Shown here: piece by piece, positions 1 to 8,644 of the stretch | Layout: the number at the start of each line of letters is the position of its first letter | Numbering within the stretch: position 1 is the first letter of the stretch | From: Pseudomonadales bacterium | Lineage (GTDB): Bacteria; Pseudomonadota; Gammaproteobacteria; Pseudomonadales; Ketobacteraceae | Direction of reading: 5' to 3' | DNA length: 64,000 nt | Assembly: GCA_020062665.1 (NCBI GenBank) | Contig: JAGUVW010000027.1 | Coordinates: 1-64,000 of the forward strand | Notes under the pieces: generated by a model | Told to the model about the DNA's origin: nothing | What the model saw: only the letters and a program-made list of their open reading frames with translations | Databases searched by the model: none | Program-made: the position numbers and the translations under genes

Positions 1-2
1 AG

Positions 3-1097
3 CGCGGCTTGTTCGTGCCCGCCCGCAACGCCCACGAAGCCAGCGTGCCCAGCAGCAGCCGGATTTTCCCGGCAGGACACCTGATGCAGGTGTGCGCACA
101 ACTGAAGAATCCCCAGTTGCTGGCACCGTTCCGCGGCGACGGTCAGGACGACACCGCACCGCACACCTATCCCGACCTGAGCGATGTGCGCGGCCAGCAT
201 CTGGCCAAGCGTGCGCTGGAAGTGGCCGCCGCCGGCAAGCACAACCTGTTGATGCTGGGGCCGCCCGGTGCGGGCAAATCCATGCTGGCAGCGCGCCTGC
301 CTGGCATTCTGCCGCCGATGACCGACACTGAAATGATGGAAGTGGCGGCGATCCATTCCGTGGCGCAGGTGAATGCCCGTCCGCTGCAGCAGCGGCCAAT
401 CCGCGCGCCCCATCACACCGCGTCGAGCGTGGCCCTGGCGGGCGGCGGCAGCAACCCCAAGCCCGGTGAAATTTCCCTGGCCCACAACGGCGTGCTGTTT
501 CTGGATGAACTGCCGGAATTTCCGCGCAAGGTACTTGAAGTACTGCGGGAGCCGCTGGAAACCGGCGAGATCGCCATTTCCCGCGCCGCCCAGCAGGTCA
601 CCTATCCGGCGAATTTCCAGCTGATCACTGCACTCAACCCCTGCCCCTGCGGCCACCCGGACAAGCCGCCGGAAGCCTGCAGCAATCCGCAAATCTGCTG
701 CAACAAATATCAGGCGAAATTATCCGGCCCGCTGCTGGATCGCATCGACATGCACATTCGCGTCGATGCCCTGCCGATTGCCGATCTGCAAAAACACAGC
801 GACGGTGAAAGCAGTGCCGCCGTGCGGGAACGGGTGATCGCAGCACGCAGTCTGCAACTGGCGCGGCAAGGTGTGCCTAATCACGACCTGAACAACAAAC
901 AGCTGGAACAGTTCTGCGCACTGGCGCAGGGCGATGCGCAGTTTCTGCAACTGGCAGTGGAGCGACTGGGGCTGTCGGCGCGCGGTTATCACCGTGTGTT
1001 GAAAGTGGCACGCACGATCGCGGATCTGGAGGGAGCGGAGGAACTAGGAAAGCGCCATCTGACCGAGGCGCTTTCCTATCGGGCGTTGTTTGGTTGA
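3..1097 (+). CDS. comM: ComM/YifB-family Mg-chelatase-like AAA+ ATPase, 5' truncated
   Basis: The frame is open to the left edge (Arg-Gly before the first possible start), so the N-terminal ChlI/Lon-like part is missing. In the visible part, Walker A GPPGAGKS lies near residue 84 after the Leu of the edge, Walker B VLFLDELPEF near 162, and a Cys-rich segment NPCPCGHPDKPPEACSNPQ near 210 precedes SGPLLDRIDMHI. This order is typical of ComM, the hexameric helicase that promotes branch migration during natural transformation in Gammaproteobacteria; the role here is inferred from family. The stop is immediately followed, on the other strand, by the stop of the TonB receptor gene, so the two genes converge with no spacer. 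Confidence 0.93.
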   Translation, partial: RGLFVPARNAHEASVPSSSRIFPAGHLMQVCAQLKNPQLLAPFRGDGQDDTAPHTYPDLSDVRGQHLAKRALEVAAAGKHNLLMLGPPGAGKSMLAARLPGILPPMTDTEMMEVAAIHSVAQVNARPLQQRPIRAPHHTASSVALAGGGSNPKPGEISLAHNGVLFLDELPEFPRKVLEVLREPLETGEIAISRAAQQVTYPANFQLITALNPCPCGHPDKPPEACSNPQICCNKYQAKLSGPLLDRIDMHIRVDALPIADLQKHSDGESSAAVRERVIAARSLQLARQGVPNHDLNNKQLEQFCALAQGDAQFLQLAVERLGLSARGYHRVLKVARTIADLEGAEELGKRHLTEALSYRALFG

Positions 1098-2990
1098 TTA
1101 CTGCGGCGTGAAATCCACGAAGAACATCACAAAGCGCCCTTCGTTGTTGTAGCCGATGAGTTCTTCGTTATCGTTGTCGAGCAGATTGTCCACGCGCAGG
1201 CGCAATTTGATTTCCTCGCTGAACGTGTAGGCGGCGCGCAGATCGAGCTGGCCATAGCCGCTGGCAACGGCGCGATCGCCGTTGTCGTCAAGCCCATCAT
1301 ACTGCTCGCTCTGCGCGTACAGCGTCGCGCCTACTGCAAACGCGCCCAACTGCTTGTCCATGTCCAGCGCCACCTGCTGCCGGGGATGACGATCCAGAAT
1401 CTGGCCCAGCGCCTCATCCGTCACCTTTTCATACGTGAACGATGCCTTCCAGTCCACATCCATCCAGCGCGTGCCGTACTGCAGCTCGGCGCCGCGGATT
1501 TTCACGTCATCCACGTTAGATGGCGTCCAGAAATACTGGCTCGCTTCTGCCCAGTCGATCAGATTCTCGACATAGGATTTGTAGACGTGAAAGGATGCCA
1601 TGCCCCAGTCCCGATAGGCGTCGATGCCCACTTCGTAGGTTTCGGTTTCTTCCGGCACCAGATCGGGATTGCCCGACGACCAGGGCGAGGACGGCCAATA
1701 CAGATCGTTGAAGGACGGCGCCTTGTAGGCAGTGCCGTAACTGATGCTGGCCTGCACGCCGTCTGCCAGCTCATAGCCCAGAGCGGTGTCACCGGTCCAC
1801 TTGCTGCCAAACTGTTCGTTGTTGTCGTGACGGAAACCCAGCGCCCAGGAAGCCTGCCCCACATCCGTGCGCGAGTTGATATAGCCGCCAAAATTATCGC
1901 GGCGTGTCTGGGTGTAATCGTTGGTGCTGTGCAGTTCTTCGTGGGTGTAATCCATGCCGAAATTCAGCGTCAGCCAGTCCAGCGCCGTCAGCGAATTTTC
2001 CCACTGTCCCACATTGCGTCGGGTTTCAATCAGCGAATACTCGATGCCGGGTTGCACATCATCTTCCTGCTCGCTGCGATCCTTGAACATGGAATACTGC
2101 AGCTTGGACATCAGCGTGCCGTTATCGAAGGTAAGGCCCGTTGCCGTCAGCAGACTGTCGAAACTGCCATAGGGCAGCGACTGGCCGAATCCGGGGGAAA
2201 GATCGTATTCGGATTCACCTTCGTTGCGATTCAGGATCAGGTTGGCACTGAACAACTCGCCCAGCTGCTGATCCACACCCAGCGACAACGAGGAACGACG
2301 GTAGGCATCATCATCCAGGTCGTAAGCATCGATGCCGGATGCGTCATCGTCCTCATAGCGGACGTCGAAACCGTCGGAGGTGACATGGGATGCTGTCAGG
2401 TTGTAGCGCGTGGTGTCGGTAGCGCCACTGAAACTGGCCGCACCATCGCGGGTATTGTTGGAACCTGCGCCCATCGACAATTGCATGCCCGGCTGTTCGC
2501 CGCCCTTGCGGGTAAATATCTGCACCACACCATTCATCGCAGACGAACCATACAGGCTGGACTTGGGCCCGCGAATGATTTCGATGCGCTCGATCTGATC
2601 CACCGACAGCTGTTCCAGCGCGACTTCACCCAGCGAGGCACTCTCGATATTCACGCCATCCACCAGCACCAGCGTGCCGCTTGAATTGCCGCCACGCAGG
2701 GAAATCCCGGTGGAACTGCCGCGCCCGCCGTTGCGGCGCATGTATACACCCGGCACCGAGCGCAACAGCTGATACAAGTCACGGGCCTGGGATTTTTCAA
2801 TCTGCTCGCGAGTGATCACCGTGGTGGATGCCAGCGTATCTTTCAACGCCTGGGGCGAACGGGTGGCCGTCACAACGACCTCTTCCCCCATGCCAGGAAT
2901 ATAGGCTTCTGCCAGCTGCAAATTGTCCTGCGCCAACGCAGTCGACGCGCCAGCAAGCCCCAGGCAGGCAATCATGGAATGCAATTTCAT
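1098..2990 (-). CDS. btuB: TonB-dependent outer-membrane receptor, BtuB-like (cobalamin)
   Basis: A 630-residue outer-membrane receptor. A signal peptide ends near residue 20 (STALAQD), a TonB box EEVVVTATR follows at about 36-44, then a plug domain (about 45-150, with LRSVPGVYMRRNGGRGSSTG and IEIIRGPKSSLYGSSAMNG) and a 22-strand-type barrel. The ATG at 2990 is chosen because GGAAGAATCT stands directly before it and the signal peptide starts there; an open frame continues upstream to 3290 only by running through the riboswitch. Regulation by adenosylcobalamin is strongly suggested by the cobalamin riboswitch in the leader (3181-3357), which also makes vitamin B12 or a cobinamide the likely substrate rather than iron-siderophore. 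No btuCDF genes are present in the window. Confidence 0.9.
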   Translation of the reverse strand: MKLHSMIACLGLAGASTALAQDNLQLAEAYIPGMGEEVVVTATRSPQALKDTLASTTVITREQIEKSQARDLYQLLRSVPGVYMRRNGGRGSSTGISLRGGNSSGTLVLVDGVNIESASLGEVALEQLSVDQIERIEIIRGPKSSLYGSSAMNGVVQIFTRKGGEQPGMQLSMGAGSNNTRDGAASFSGATDTTRYNLTASHVTSDGFDVRYEDDDASGIDAYDLDDDAYRRSSLSLGVDQQLGELFSANLILNRNEGESEYDLSPGFGQSLPYGSFDSLLTATGLTFDNGTLMSKLQYSMFKDRSEQEDDVQPGIEYSLIETRRNVGQWENSLTALDWLTLNFGMDYTHEELHSTNDYTQTRRDNFGGYINSRTDVGQASWALGFRHDNNEQFGSKWTGDTALGYELADGVQASISYGTAYKAPSFNDLYWPSSPWSSGNPDLVPEETETYEVGIDAYRDWGMASFHVYKSYVENLIDWAEASQYFWTPSNVDDVKIRGAELQYGTRWMDVDWKASFTYEKVTDEALGQILDRHPRQQVALDMDKQLGAFAVGATLYAQSEQYDGLDDNGDRAVASGYGQLDLRAAYTFSEEIKLRLRVDNLLDNDNEELIGYNNEGRFVMFFVDFTPQ

Positions 2991-3180
2991 AGATTCTTCC
3001 CGAACAAAATACCGAACGATAACGATTGTCGCGGGAGAAAAATCCGGGCACAGAAAAACGTCAGACTGCGATTCGAAGATCCGCCAACACGACAACACCT
3101 GAGTATCGTCACCATGACGGTAGCCGCACCAATACAAACCCGATACTGGTAGGTGACGAGCGCGAACGCCGTAGCATTCG

Positions 3181-3357
3181 CGTGATGGCAGGTCTCCTGG
3201 CTTGCGTGTCGTCGCGATTTTCGGCCTTCCCAGTTGCCCAGTGGCCGCAGATGAAAATCGCTCTTCGCTTACAGTTGCGGGAACAGCCACGGACTCGGCA
3301 AGTGGAGGCTTGCGTCACCGTGTTCCCTTTTAATCCTGCGAAGGAACCATCGAGGCG
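3181..3357 (-). ncRNA. Cobalamin (AdoCbl) riboswitch
   Basis: Read on the minus strand, the leader of the TonB receptor gene holds the B12-box signature CCGCAACTGTAAGCG (3266-3280), then GGCCACTGGGCAACTGGGAA (about 3230-3249) and the 3' element AGCCAGGAGACCTGCC (about 3187-3202). The upstream half contains GGTTCCTTCGCAGGATTAAA. These boxes in this order are the classical cobalamin riboswitch. It ends about 190 nt before the ATG, leaving room for an expression platform, which I could not define. The rest of the gap 2991-3492 shows nothing else I recognise. Confidence 0.9.
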
Positions 3358-3492
3358 CCGAGTTTAAAGAGCGCGGCTAATTAGTCAAGGGCGGGATTGT
3401 GACGCTTTGTGCAGGCGGGTACCGATCCACCGCCATGCAAAGCCGGGACGGATTGCTAGACTGTAATGAATTCAACTGTTTCGAGGTGCAGC

Positions 3493-3750
3493 ATGGGCAA
3501 GCCCAGCAAAGAAGAACTGGCCGAAGCACTGGCAGAAGCCGGCCGCATGCGGGAACAGGGCGAAGATGAGCATTTCGTGGCTAAGTCCTTGTTAAACCAC
3601 AACTACCGCCTAAAAATGTACGAGGAACTTTATCACGCCATCGAGCACTATATTCGCTCCGGCCAAAGTGACGTGGAGCACGGCAAACTGATGCGTGCCC
3701 TGGACAAGATTCGCAAGGACGAAGAACACCCTGGCCTGGAACGCCGCTGA
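3493..3750 (+). CDS. Small conserved helical protein of unknown function
   Basis: An 85-residue soluble, highly charged protein (MGKPSKEELAEALAEAGRMR...) predicted to be mostly helical, with no signal peptide or membrane segment. The ATG at 3493 is preferred over the in-frame ATG at 3466 because GAGGTG lies 4-9 nt before it. I believe similar short proteins occur in pseudomonads, but I know of no function. The following 250 bp hold a 7-bp hairpin (3784-3790/3803-3809) without a U tract, possibly a weak terminator, and then the promoter region of the PpiC-type gene. Confidence 0.7.
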   Translation: MGKPSKEELAEALAEAGRMREQGEDEHFVAKSLLNHNYRLKMYEELYHAIEHYIRSGQSDVEHGKLMRALDKIRKDEEHPGLERR

Positions 3751-4002
3751 GCGGGTACGCCTTGGTGCCACCTGACAACCCATGTGAGCCTCTACATCCT
3801 GGGGCTCACTGGCGTTTGCGCCATCTCCACATCAAAAACCTCCGCACCACAGAAACCTGATTTCAATCAAGATTCAGGTCGCCTTCCTCATTACCATTAA
3901 TCCAGCCACTGCTGTTGTGCAGCATGCCTGTTTGGGGAATTCAGATTGCACAAGGCATACCAACGCTAACCCACTCTCACTTCGCGACAGGATGCGCATT
4001 GC

Positions 4003-4857
4003 ATGCCCTCCACGATCCACCATTTGATGAAGGAACCGCTTCTGCATTTCATCCTGGCAGGTGGCCTTCTGTTCCTGGGTTCACTCTGGCTTGGCAATGA
4101 CGAAGCCGTTCCAAACACTGTGCAGGTGAGCAACGCTGATATCCGGCGTCTGTCCACCCTGTGGACGCGACAGTGGAACCGCTCGCCCTCTGCTGAGGAA
4201 CAGCAGACGCTGATCACGGATCACATCAAGGAAATACTGCTGGCGCGCGAGGCCATCGCACTGGGACTGGATCAGAATGACACGGTGATTCAGCGGAGAC
4301 TGGCGCAAAAAATGCGGTTTCTGCTGGAAGACACGGTACGCACCACCGTGCCAGACGAACAGGTGCTGCGCGAGTATTACCGTCAACATTCAGCGCAATT
4401 TCAGGCACCCGCGCAACGCGCCTTCACCCAGTTCCGTTTTGCCACTGCAGCCGCCGCCGAGCAGGCTTTGACGCAACTGCAAACCAATCCCACAGCCGAG
4501 GTTGGCGAACCCTCCACACTGGAAAGCGACTTCCCGCTTCTGGACCAGGCTCAAACAAGCCAACTGTTCGGGCCGGACTTCGCCGCGCAGCTTTTCACGC
4601 TCCAGCCGCAACAATGGCAAGGTCCGCTTGCCTCCAGCTACGGCTACCACCTGGTGCGTATCAATCACGAACAAGCCGCGCGCAGCCTGCCCTTTGAGGA
4701 CGTGCAAGCGCGCGTGCGGGAACAATGGACCCAGGCTGAGCAGACCAGAGCCGAGCAACAGTATTTCGCCGCCCTGCTGAAAAAATATGACATTGATCTG
4801 GATGACTCGCTGCGTGCCCTGCCGCAACAGGACTGGCTGACGCAGGTGTCACCATGA
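4003..4857 (+). CDS. Membrane-anchored PpiC/parvulin-type peptidyl-prolyl isomerase
   Basis: A 284-residue protein with one N-terminal membrane segment (about residues 10-30, LLHFILAGGLLFLGSLWLG), a SurA/PpiC N-terminal-like helical part (AREAIALGLDQNDTVIQRRLAQKMRFL) and a C-terminal parvulin-like region (about 125-240) with PLASSYGYHLVRI. It should face the periplasm and help fold exported proteins. It is the first gene of a tight operon: its stop overlaps the start of the HupE/UreJ-like gene by 4 bp (ATGA, 4854-4857). ATG 4003 has AGGAT 9 nt upstream; ATG 4027 is an alternative start. The client is unknown; the DUF3604 protein or the barrel encoded downstream are natural candidates. Confidence 0.8.
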   Translation: MPSTIHHLMKEPLLHFILAGGLLFLGSLWLGNDEAVPNTVQVSNADIRRLSTLWTRQWNRSPSAEEQQTLITDHIKEILLAREAIALGLDQNDTVIQRRLAQKMRFLLEDTVRTTVPDEQVLREYYRQHSAQFQAPAQRAFTQFRFATAAAAEQALTQLQTNPTAEVGEPSTLESDFPLLDQAQTSQLFGPDFAAQLFTLQPQQWQGPLASSYGYHLVRINHEQAARSLPFEDVQARVREQWTQAEQTRAEQQYFAALLKKYDIDLDDSLRALPQQDWLTQVSP

Positions 4858-5828
4858 AGCCTGTTCTGACACTCCTGCTCTTATTGCTGACACCGCTGGC
4901 CTGGAGCCACGAAGTACGCCCCGCCTATCTGGAGTTGCGGGAGAGCAGCGCTGGCGTGTTCGACGTGCTATGGAAGGTGCCGAGCCGCGGTGAGTGGCAA
5001 TTGAATCTCTCACCCACACTTCCAGCTTCCGCCCAAGCCATCACGCCCGCTATATCGCAACAGCGCGGCAATGCTGCCGTACAAACCTGGCTGCTGCGCG
5101 CACCGGAATTGCGAGGGCAGACCATTGGCATCGCAGGGCTGGAGCACACCCTGACCGATGCGCTGGTACGCATCGAATTTAATGACGGCAGCCACTGGTT
5201 AAAGCGCCTCACCCCTAACGAAACGCAAGCTGCAATTCCCGTCCGGCCCGCTGCAACCGGTGTCATGCAGGAATACTTTGTCCTGGGTGTCGAACATATT
5301 CTGTTGGGCATCGATCACCTGCTGTTCGTGCTGGGCCTGCTGCTGATCACACCGGGCCGCTGGCAGCTGATCAAGGCTATCACCGCATTCACGGTTGCGC
5401 ACAGCATCACGTTGGCGGCCGCCACTTTGCAGATTGTTCGAGTGCCCGTGGCGCCGGTGGAAGCAGTCATCGCACTCAGCATTGTGTTTGTGGCAATGGA
5501 AAAAATACACGCAGATCGTGGCCGCACCAGCTTGGCGCTGCGCTCACCCTGGATTGTGGCGTTTCTATTCGGGCTGCTGCACGGACTCGGATTTGCCGCA
5601 GCCTTGAGCGAAGTGGGATTGCCGGAGCAGCATATTCCGCTGGCGCTGCTGTTTTTCAATGTCGGCGTGGAAGCGGGACAACTGCTGTTTGTGGCGGTCG
5701 TCCTGTCGTCGACGGCAGCCCTGACAAAGCTGTGGCTGCATCGGCCAGGCTGGCTGGGGCAGATTCCAACCTATGCCATCGGCTCACTGGCCATGTTCTG
5801 GGTTTTTGAACGTACGGCTGCCATTTAA
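4854..5828 (+). CDS. HupE/UreJ-family (type 2) membrane protein
   Basis: A 324-residue protein with a signal peptide (MKPVLTLLLLLLTPLAWS-H), a periplasmic beta-rich domain (about 20-135) and then about six or seven membrane helices. The membrane half carries the family signature FVLGVEHILLGIDHLLFVLGLLL, followed by FTVAHSITLA and FGLLHGLGFA, with conserved His/Asp in the helices. HupE/UreJ proteins are linked to nickel or other metal permeation, but this long two-domain subgroup is not functionally defined to my knowledge. It overlaps the PpiC-type gene by 4 bp and lies 19 bp before the DUF3604 gene, so they are surely co-transcribed. A nickel role would fit the urease in the same window but is only a guess. 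Confidence 0.82.
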   Translation: MKPVLTLLLLLLTPLAWSHEVRPAYLELRESSAGVFDVLWKVPSRGEWQLNLSPTLPASAQAITPAISQQRGNAAVQTWLLRAPELRGQTIGIAGLEHTLTDALVRIEFNDGSHWLKRLTPNETQAAIPVRPAATGVMQEYFVLGVEHILLGIDHLLFVLGLLLITPGRWQLIKAITAFTVAHSITLAAATLQIVRVPVAPVEAVIALSIVFVAMEKIHADRGRTSLALRSPWIVAFLFGLLHGLGFAAALSEVGLPEQHIPLALLFFNVGVEAGQLLFVAVVLSSTAALTKLWLHRPGWLGQIPTYAIGSLAMFWVFERTAAI

Positions 5829-5847
5829 AACACAAGGGAGACAACAC

Positions 5848-7791
5848 ATGAGCAGGAAACATTGGGGGAAAACTGCGCTGGCCACACTGGTGGCTGCTGG
5901 CTTATCGACGCCGGCACTGGCGCACGATGCCGGGCAGACATCCAAGGAAGCGCTGAAAGATGTCTACGCGGCAAAACCACATTATTCACCTTATGCGGGC
6001 CGCAACTACCCAACCCGCCCCTTTTTCGGTGACACGCACCTGCATACCTCCTATTCAATGGATGCCGGGGCCTTTGGTGCACGTCTGGGGCCGCGCGACG
6101 CCTACCGCTTTGCCCGTGGCGAGGAGGTCAATGCATCCAGCGGACAACCCGTAAAACTGTCACGCCCGCTGGATTTTCTGGTGGTGGCGGATCACTCCGA
6201 CGGCATGGGATTTTTTCCCCTGCTGCTCAGTGGCGCGCCTTCGATCATGGCCGATCCCCAGGGCCGCAAATGGAATGAAATGATTCTCTCCGGGCAAGGC
6301 GCAGAGGCCGCCATCGACATCATCCAGAGCTTTGGAAAAGGCACCATTTCGCCTGCCATCGTACCGCTGCCTGGCAGCGAAGCCTACAGCGGCGCCTGGC
6401 AGGAAACCGTGGCCGCAGCAGAAGCCTTCAACGATCCTGGCCGTTTCACCGCATTCATCGGCTATGAGTGGACATCGAACACCGGTGGCAACAACCTGCA
6501 CCGCAATGTCATCTTCCGCGACAACGGCGACAAGGCATTGCAGGTGGAACCCTACACCACCGTGAAACCCCTGGGCAGCGACAATCCGCGCGACCTGTGG
6601 AAATGGATGGCCGCCTATGAAGATAAAACCGGCGGCAACGTGCTGGCCATTGCGCACAACGGCAACCTCAGTAACGGACTGATGTTCCCCATCATCGAAT
6701 CCTTCACAGGAAAGCCGGTGGACAAGACCTACGCCGAACAGCGCGCGCAGTGGGAACGATTGTACGAAGTCACCCAGACCAAAGGCGACGGCGAGGCCCA
6801 TCCCTTCCTGTCACCGAACGACGAATTCGCCACCTTCGAGCGCTGGGATAAAGGCAATCTGGACGGCAGTGTGGCGAAGTCCAAGGACATGCTGGAATAC
6901 GAATATGCCCGCGCCGCGCTGAAAAATGGCCTCAAGCTGGAGCAGAAACTGGGCACCAACCCGTACGCCTTCGGTCTGGTGGGCAGCAGCGACGCCCACA
7001 CGGGTTTGGCCGCGATGGAAGAAGAAAACTTTTTCGGCAAGACCGCACCCCAGGAACCCTCACCACACCGCATGACCGCCAAATTTTTCGACAACCCCAC
7101 AACCGGCGTGAAAATCATGGACTGGGAAGTGTCTGCATCGGGCTATGCAGCCGTCTGGGCCAACGACAACACCCGCACAGCGCTCTGGGATGCCATGCAC
7201 CGTAAGGAAACCTATGCCACCACCGGATCGCGCATGATCGTGCGCTTCTTCGGCGGATTCGAGTATACCCAGGCCGATGCAACCAGCCGCATCCCGGCCC
7301 AGGCCGGTTATGCGAAAGGAGTTCCCATGGGAGGACACTTGACCGCAGCACCCAAAGGCAAGGCCCCTACCTTCCTGGTGGCCGCATTGCGCGATCCCAT
7401 CGGTGCCAATCTGGATCGTTATCAGATCATCAAAGGCTGGCTCGACAAGAAGGGCGAGCTGCATGAAAAAATCTACGACGTGGCCTGGTCTGGCGACCGC
7501 AAACCCGATGCTCAAACCGGCAAGTTGCCCGCCGTAGGCAGCACCGTGGACATTGCCAATGCCACCTGGACCAACACCATCGGCGCGCCTGAGTTGATCG
7601 CTGTCTGGGAAGATCCGGATTTTGATCCGGACCAACCTGCGTTCTACTACGGCCGCGTGCTGGAGATTCCGACACCGCGCTGGACCGCCTACGACGCCAA
7701 ACGGTTTGGAGCGAAACCGCTGGAAGGCACCGCCATGACCTTGCAGGAACGCGCTTACACATCGCCTATCTGGTATCACCCCGAGAAATAA
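5848..7791 (+). CDS. Exported DUF3604-domain protein
   Basis: A 647-residue protein with a signal peptide (cleavage after ALA near residue 25) and the DUF3604 fold throughout. Metal-hydrolase-like motifs of the PHP type are visible: GDTHLHTSYS (His64, His66), VVADHSDGMG (Asp115-His116), IGYEWT, AIAHNGNLS and, later, VGSSDAHTG. These resemble PHP-type phosphoesterase metal sites, but the substrate of the family is unknown. ATG 5848 is chosen because AAGGGAG lies 8 nt before it and a good signal peptide starts there; the open frame begins at 5773 inside the previous gene. It is the third gene of the operon that starts at 4003. Confidence 0.88.
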   Translation: MSRKHWGKTALATLVAAGLSTPALAHDAGQTSKEALKDVYAAKPHYSPYAGRNYPTRPFFGDTHLHTSYSMDAGAFGARLGPRDAYRFARGEEVNASSGQPVKLSRPLDFLVVADHSDGMGFFPLLLSGAPSIMADPQGRKWNEMILSGQGAEAAIDIIQSFGKGTISPAIVPLPGSEAYSGAWQETVAAAEAFNDPGRFTAFIGYEWTSNTGGNNLHRNVIFRDNGDKALQVEPYTTVKPLGSDNPRDLWKWMAAYEDKTGGNVLAIAHNGNLSNGLMFPIIESFTGKPVDKTYAEQRAQWERLYEVTQTKGDGEAHPFLSPNDEFATFERWDKGNLDGSVAKSKDMLEYEYARAALKNGLKLEQKLGTNPYAFGLVGSSDAHTGLAAMEEENFFGKTAPQEPSPHRMTAKFFDNPTTGVKIMDWEVSASGYAAVWANDNTRTALWDAMHRKETYATTGSRMIVRFFGGFEYTQADATSRIPAQAGYAKGVPMGGHLTAAPKGKAPTFLVAALRDPIGANLDRYQIIKGWLDKKGELHEKIYDVAWSGDRKPDAQTGKLPAVGSTVDIANATWTNTIGAPELIAVWEDPDFDPDQPAFYYGRVLEIPTPRWTAYDAKRFGAKPLEGTAMTLQERAYTSPIWYHPEK

Positions 7792-7815
7792 CAATTACAG
7801 CGCAAGGAACAGGAC

Positions 7816-8589
7816 ATGGGCACAAACAGCGGCAAGTTATTCGCTTTTACGCTACTCGCATTGCAGTTGCCGGCAGCAAATGCCGAACCCTGGCAATTTG
7901 ACGTCACACCCTATTTTTTCGCGGCGGCCATGGATGCAACCGCTGATGTGGGTCCGGTAAAAACGGATGTCGACATGTCGGCCAGTGACGTGCTGGAGGA
8001 TACCCAGAATGGATTCATGGCGATGATGTCCGCACGCAAGGATCGCTGGGTGGTGGGGTTGGATGCTTCCTATTTCAAATTGGGGGACGGCCAGTCCGAA
8101 TCAGTCACCGGGCCCTTCGGACGCACCACCGTGGAAGGCGAGGTCGAGCTGACTGACCGGCAATGGGTTTATCAACCCATGCTGGGCTATCAGGTGCTCG
8201 ACCAGGGGATGCAGGCACACGTATACGGAGGAGCGCGCTATACCCGCCTGCGCGCCAATCTGAATGTGGCCATCGCAACATCCATCGCGGCCTTTCCCGG
8301 CGGAGAACGAAGCGCCAAAGCCGAAAAAGACTGGACGGATTTTGTGGTCGGTGGCCACCTCAGCCTGCCGTTAGCCGAACGGTGGAGCATTGAAAGCATG
8401 GCCGATGTTGGCAAAGGCGACGATTCCGACATCAGCTATCACTTCCTGGTGGCGGCCAAATGGCAATTCAATCCAGCAGTCTCGGCCAGCGCCGGTTACC
8501 GGCTGCTGCATCAGGAATACGAAGACGATACCTTCGCCTGGGATGTGACCTGTAGCGGCCTGATCATGGGAGTCGGATTCAGCTTCTGA
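7816..8589 (+). CDS. Outer-membrane beta-barrel protein of unknown function
   Basis: A 257-residue protein with a signal peptide (cleavage near LPAANA-E) followed by alternating beta-strands typical of an 8-12-stranded barrel (WQFDVTPYFFAAAMD, RKDRWVVGLDASYFKLG, MQAHVYGGARYTRLR, VSASAGYRLLHQEYEDD) and a C-terminal phenylalanine (GVGFSF), the usual outer-membrane assembly signal. It follows the DUF3604 gene by 24 bp with AAGGAACAGG before its ATG. As the last gene of the PpiC/HupE-like/DUF3604 operon it may be the outer-membrane partner of that set. No transport or enzymatic function can be read from it. Confidence 0.78.
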   Translation: MGTNSGKLFAFTLLALQLPAANAEPWQFDVTPYFFAAAMDATADVGPVKTDVDMSASDVLEDTQNGFMAMMSARKDRWVVGLDASYFKLGDGQSESVTGPFGRTTVEGEVELTDRQWVYQPMLGYQVLDQGMQAHVYGGARYTRLRANLNVAIATSIAAFPGGERSAKAEKDWTDFVVGGHLSLPLAERWSIESMADVGKGDDSDISYHFLVAAKWQFNPAVSASAGYRLLHQEYEDDTFAWDVTCSGLIMGVGFSF

Positions 8590-8644
8590 CGTGTGAGCAA
8601 AAGTATCTCGCGCTACAACTGCGATTCGAGCGGCAGCAAGCCAG

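Noticed and set aside
9-1097. Magnesium chelatase subunit (BchI/ChlI)
   Set aside because: The Cys-rich NPCPCGHPDKPPEACSNPQ segment and length fit ComM/YifB, and no tetrapyrrole chelatase partners are present.
3935-3950. Sigma-54-like GGGAATTCAGATTGCA before the PpiC-type gene
   Set aside because: The -12 box is good but the -24 box matches poorly; kept only as a remark, not as a feature.
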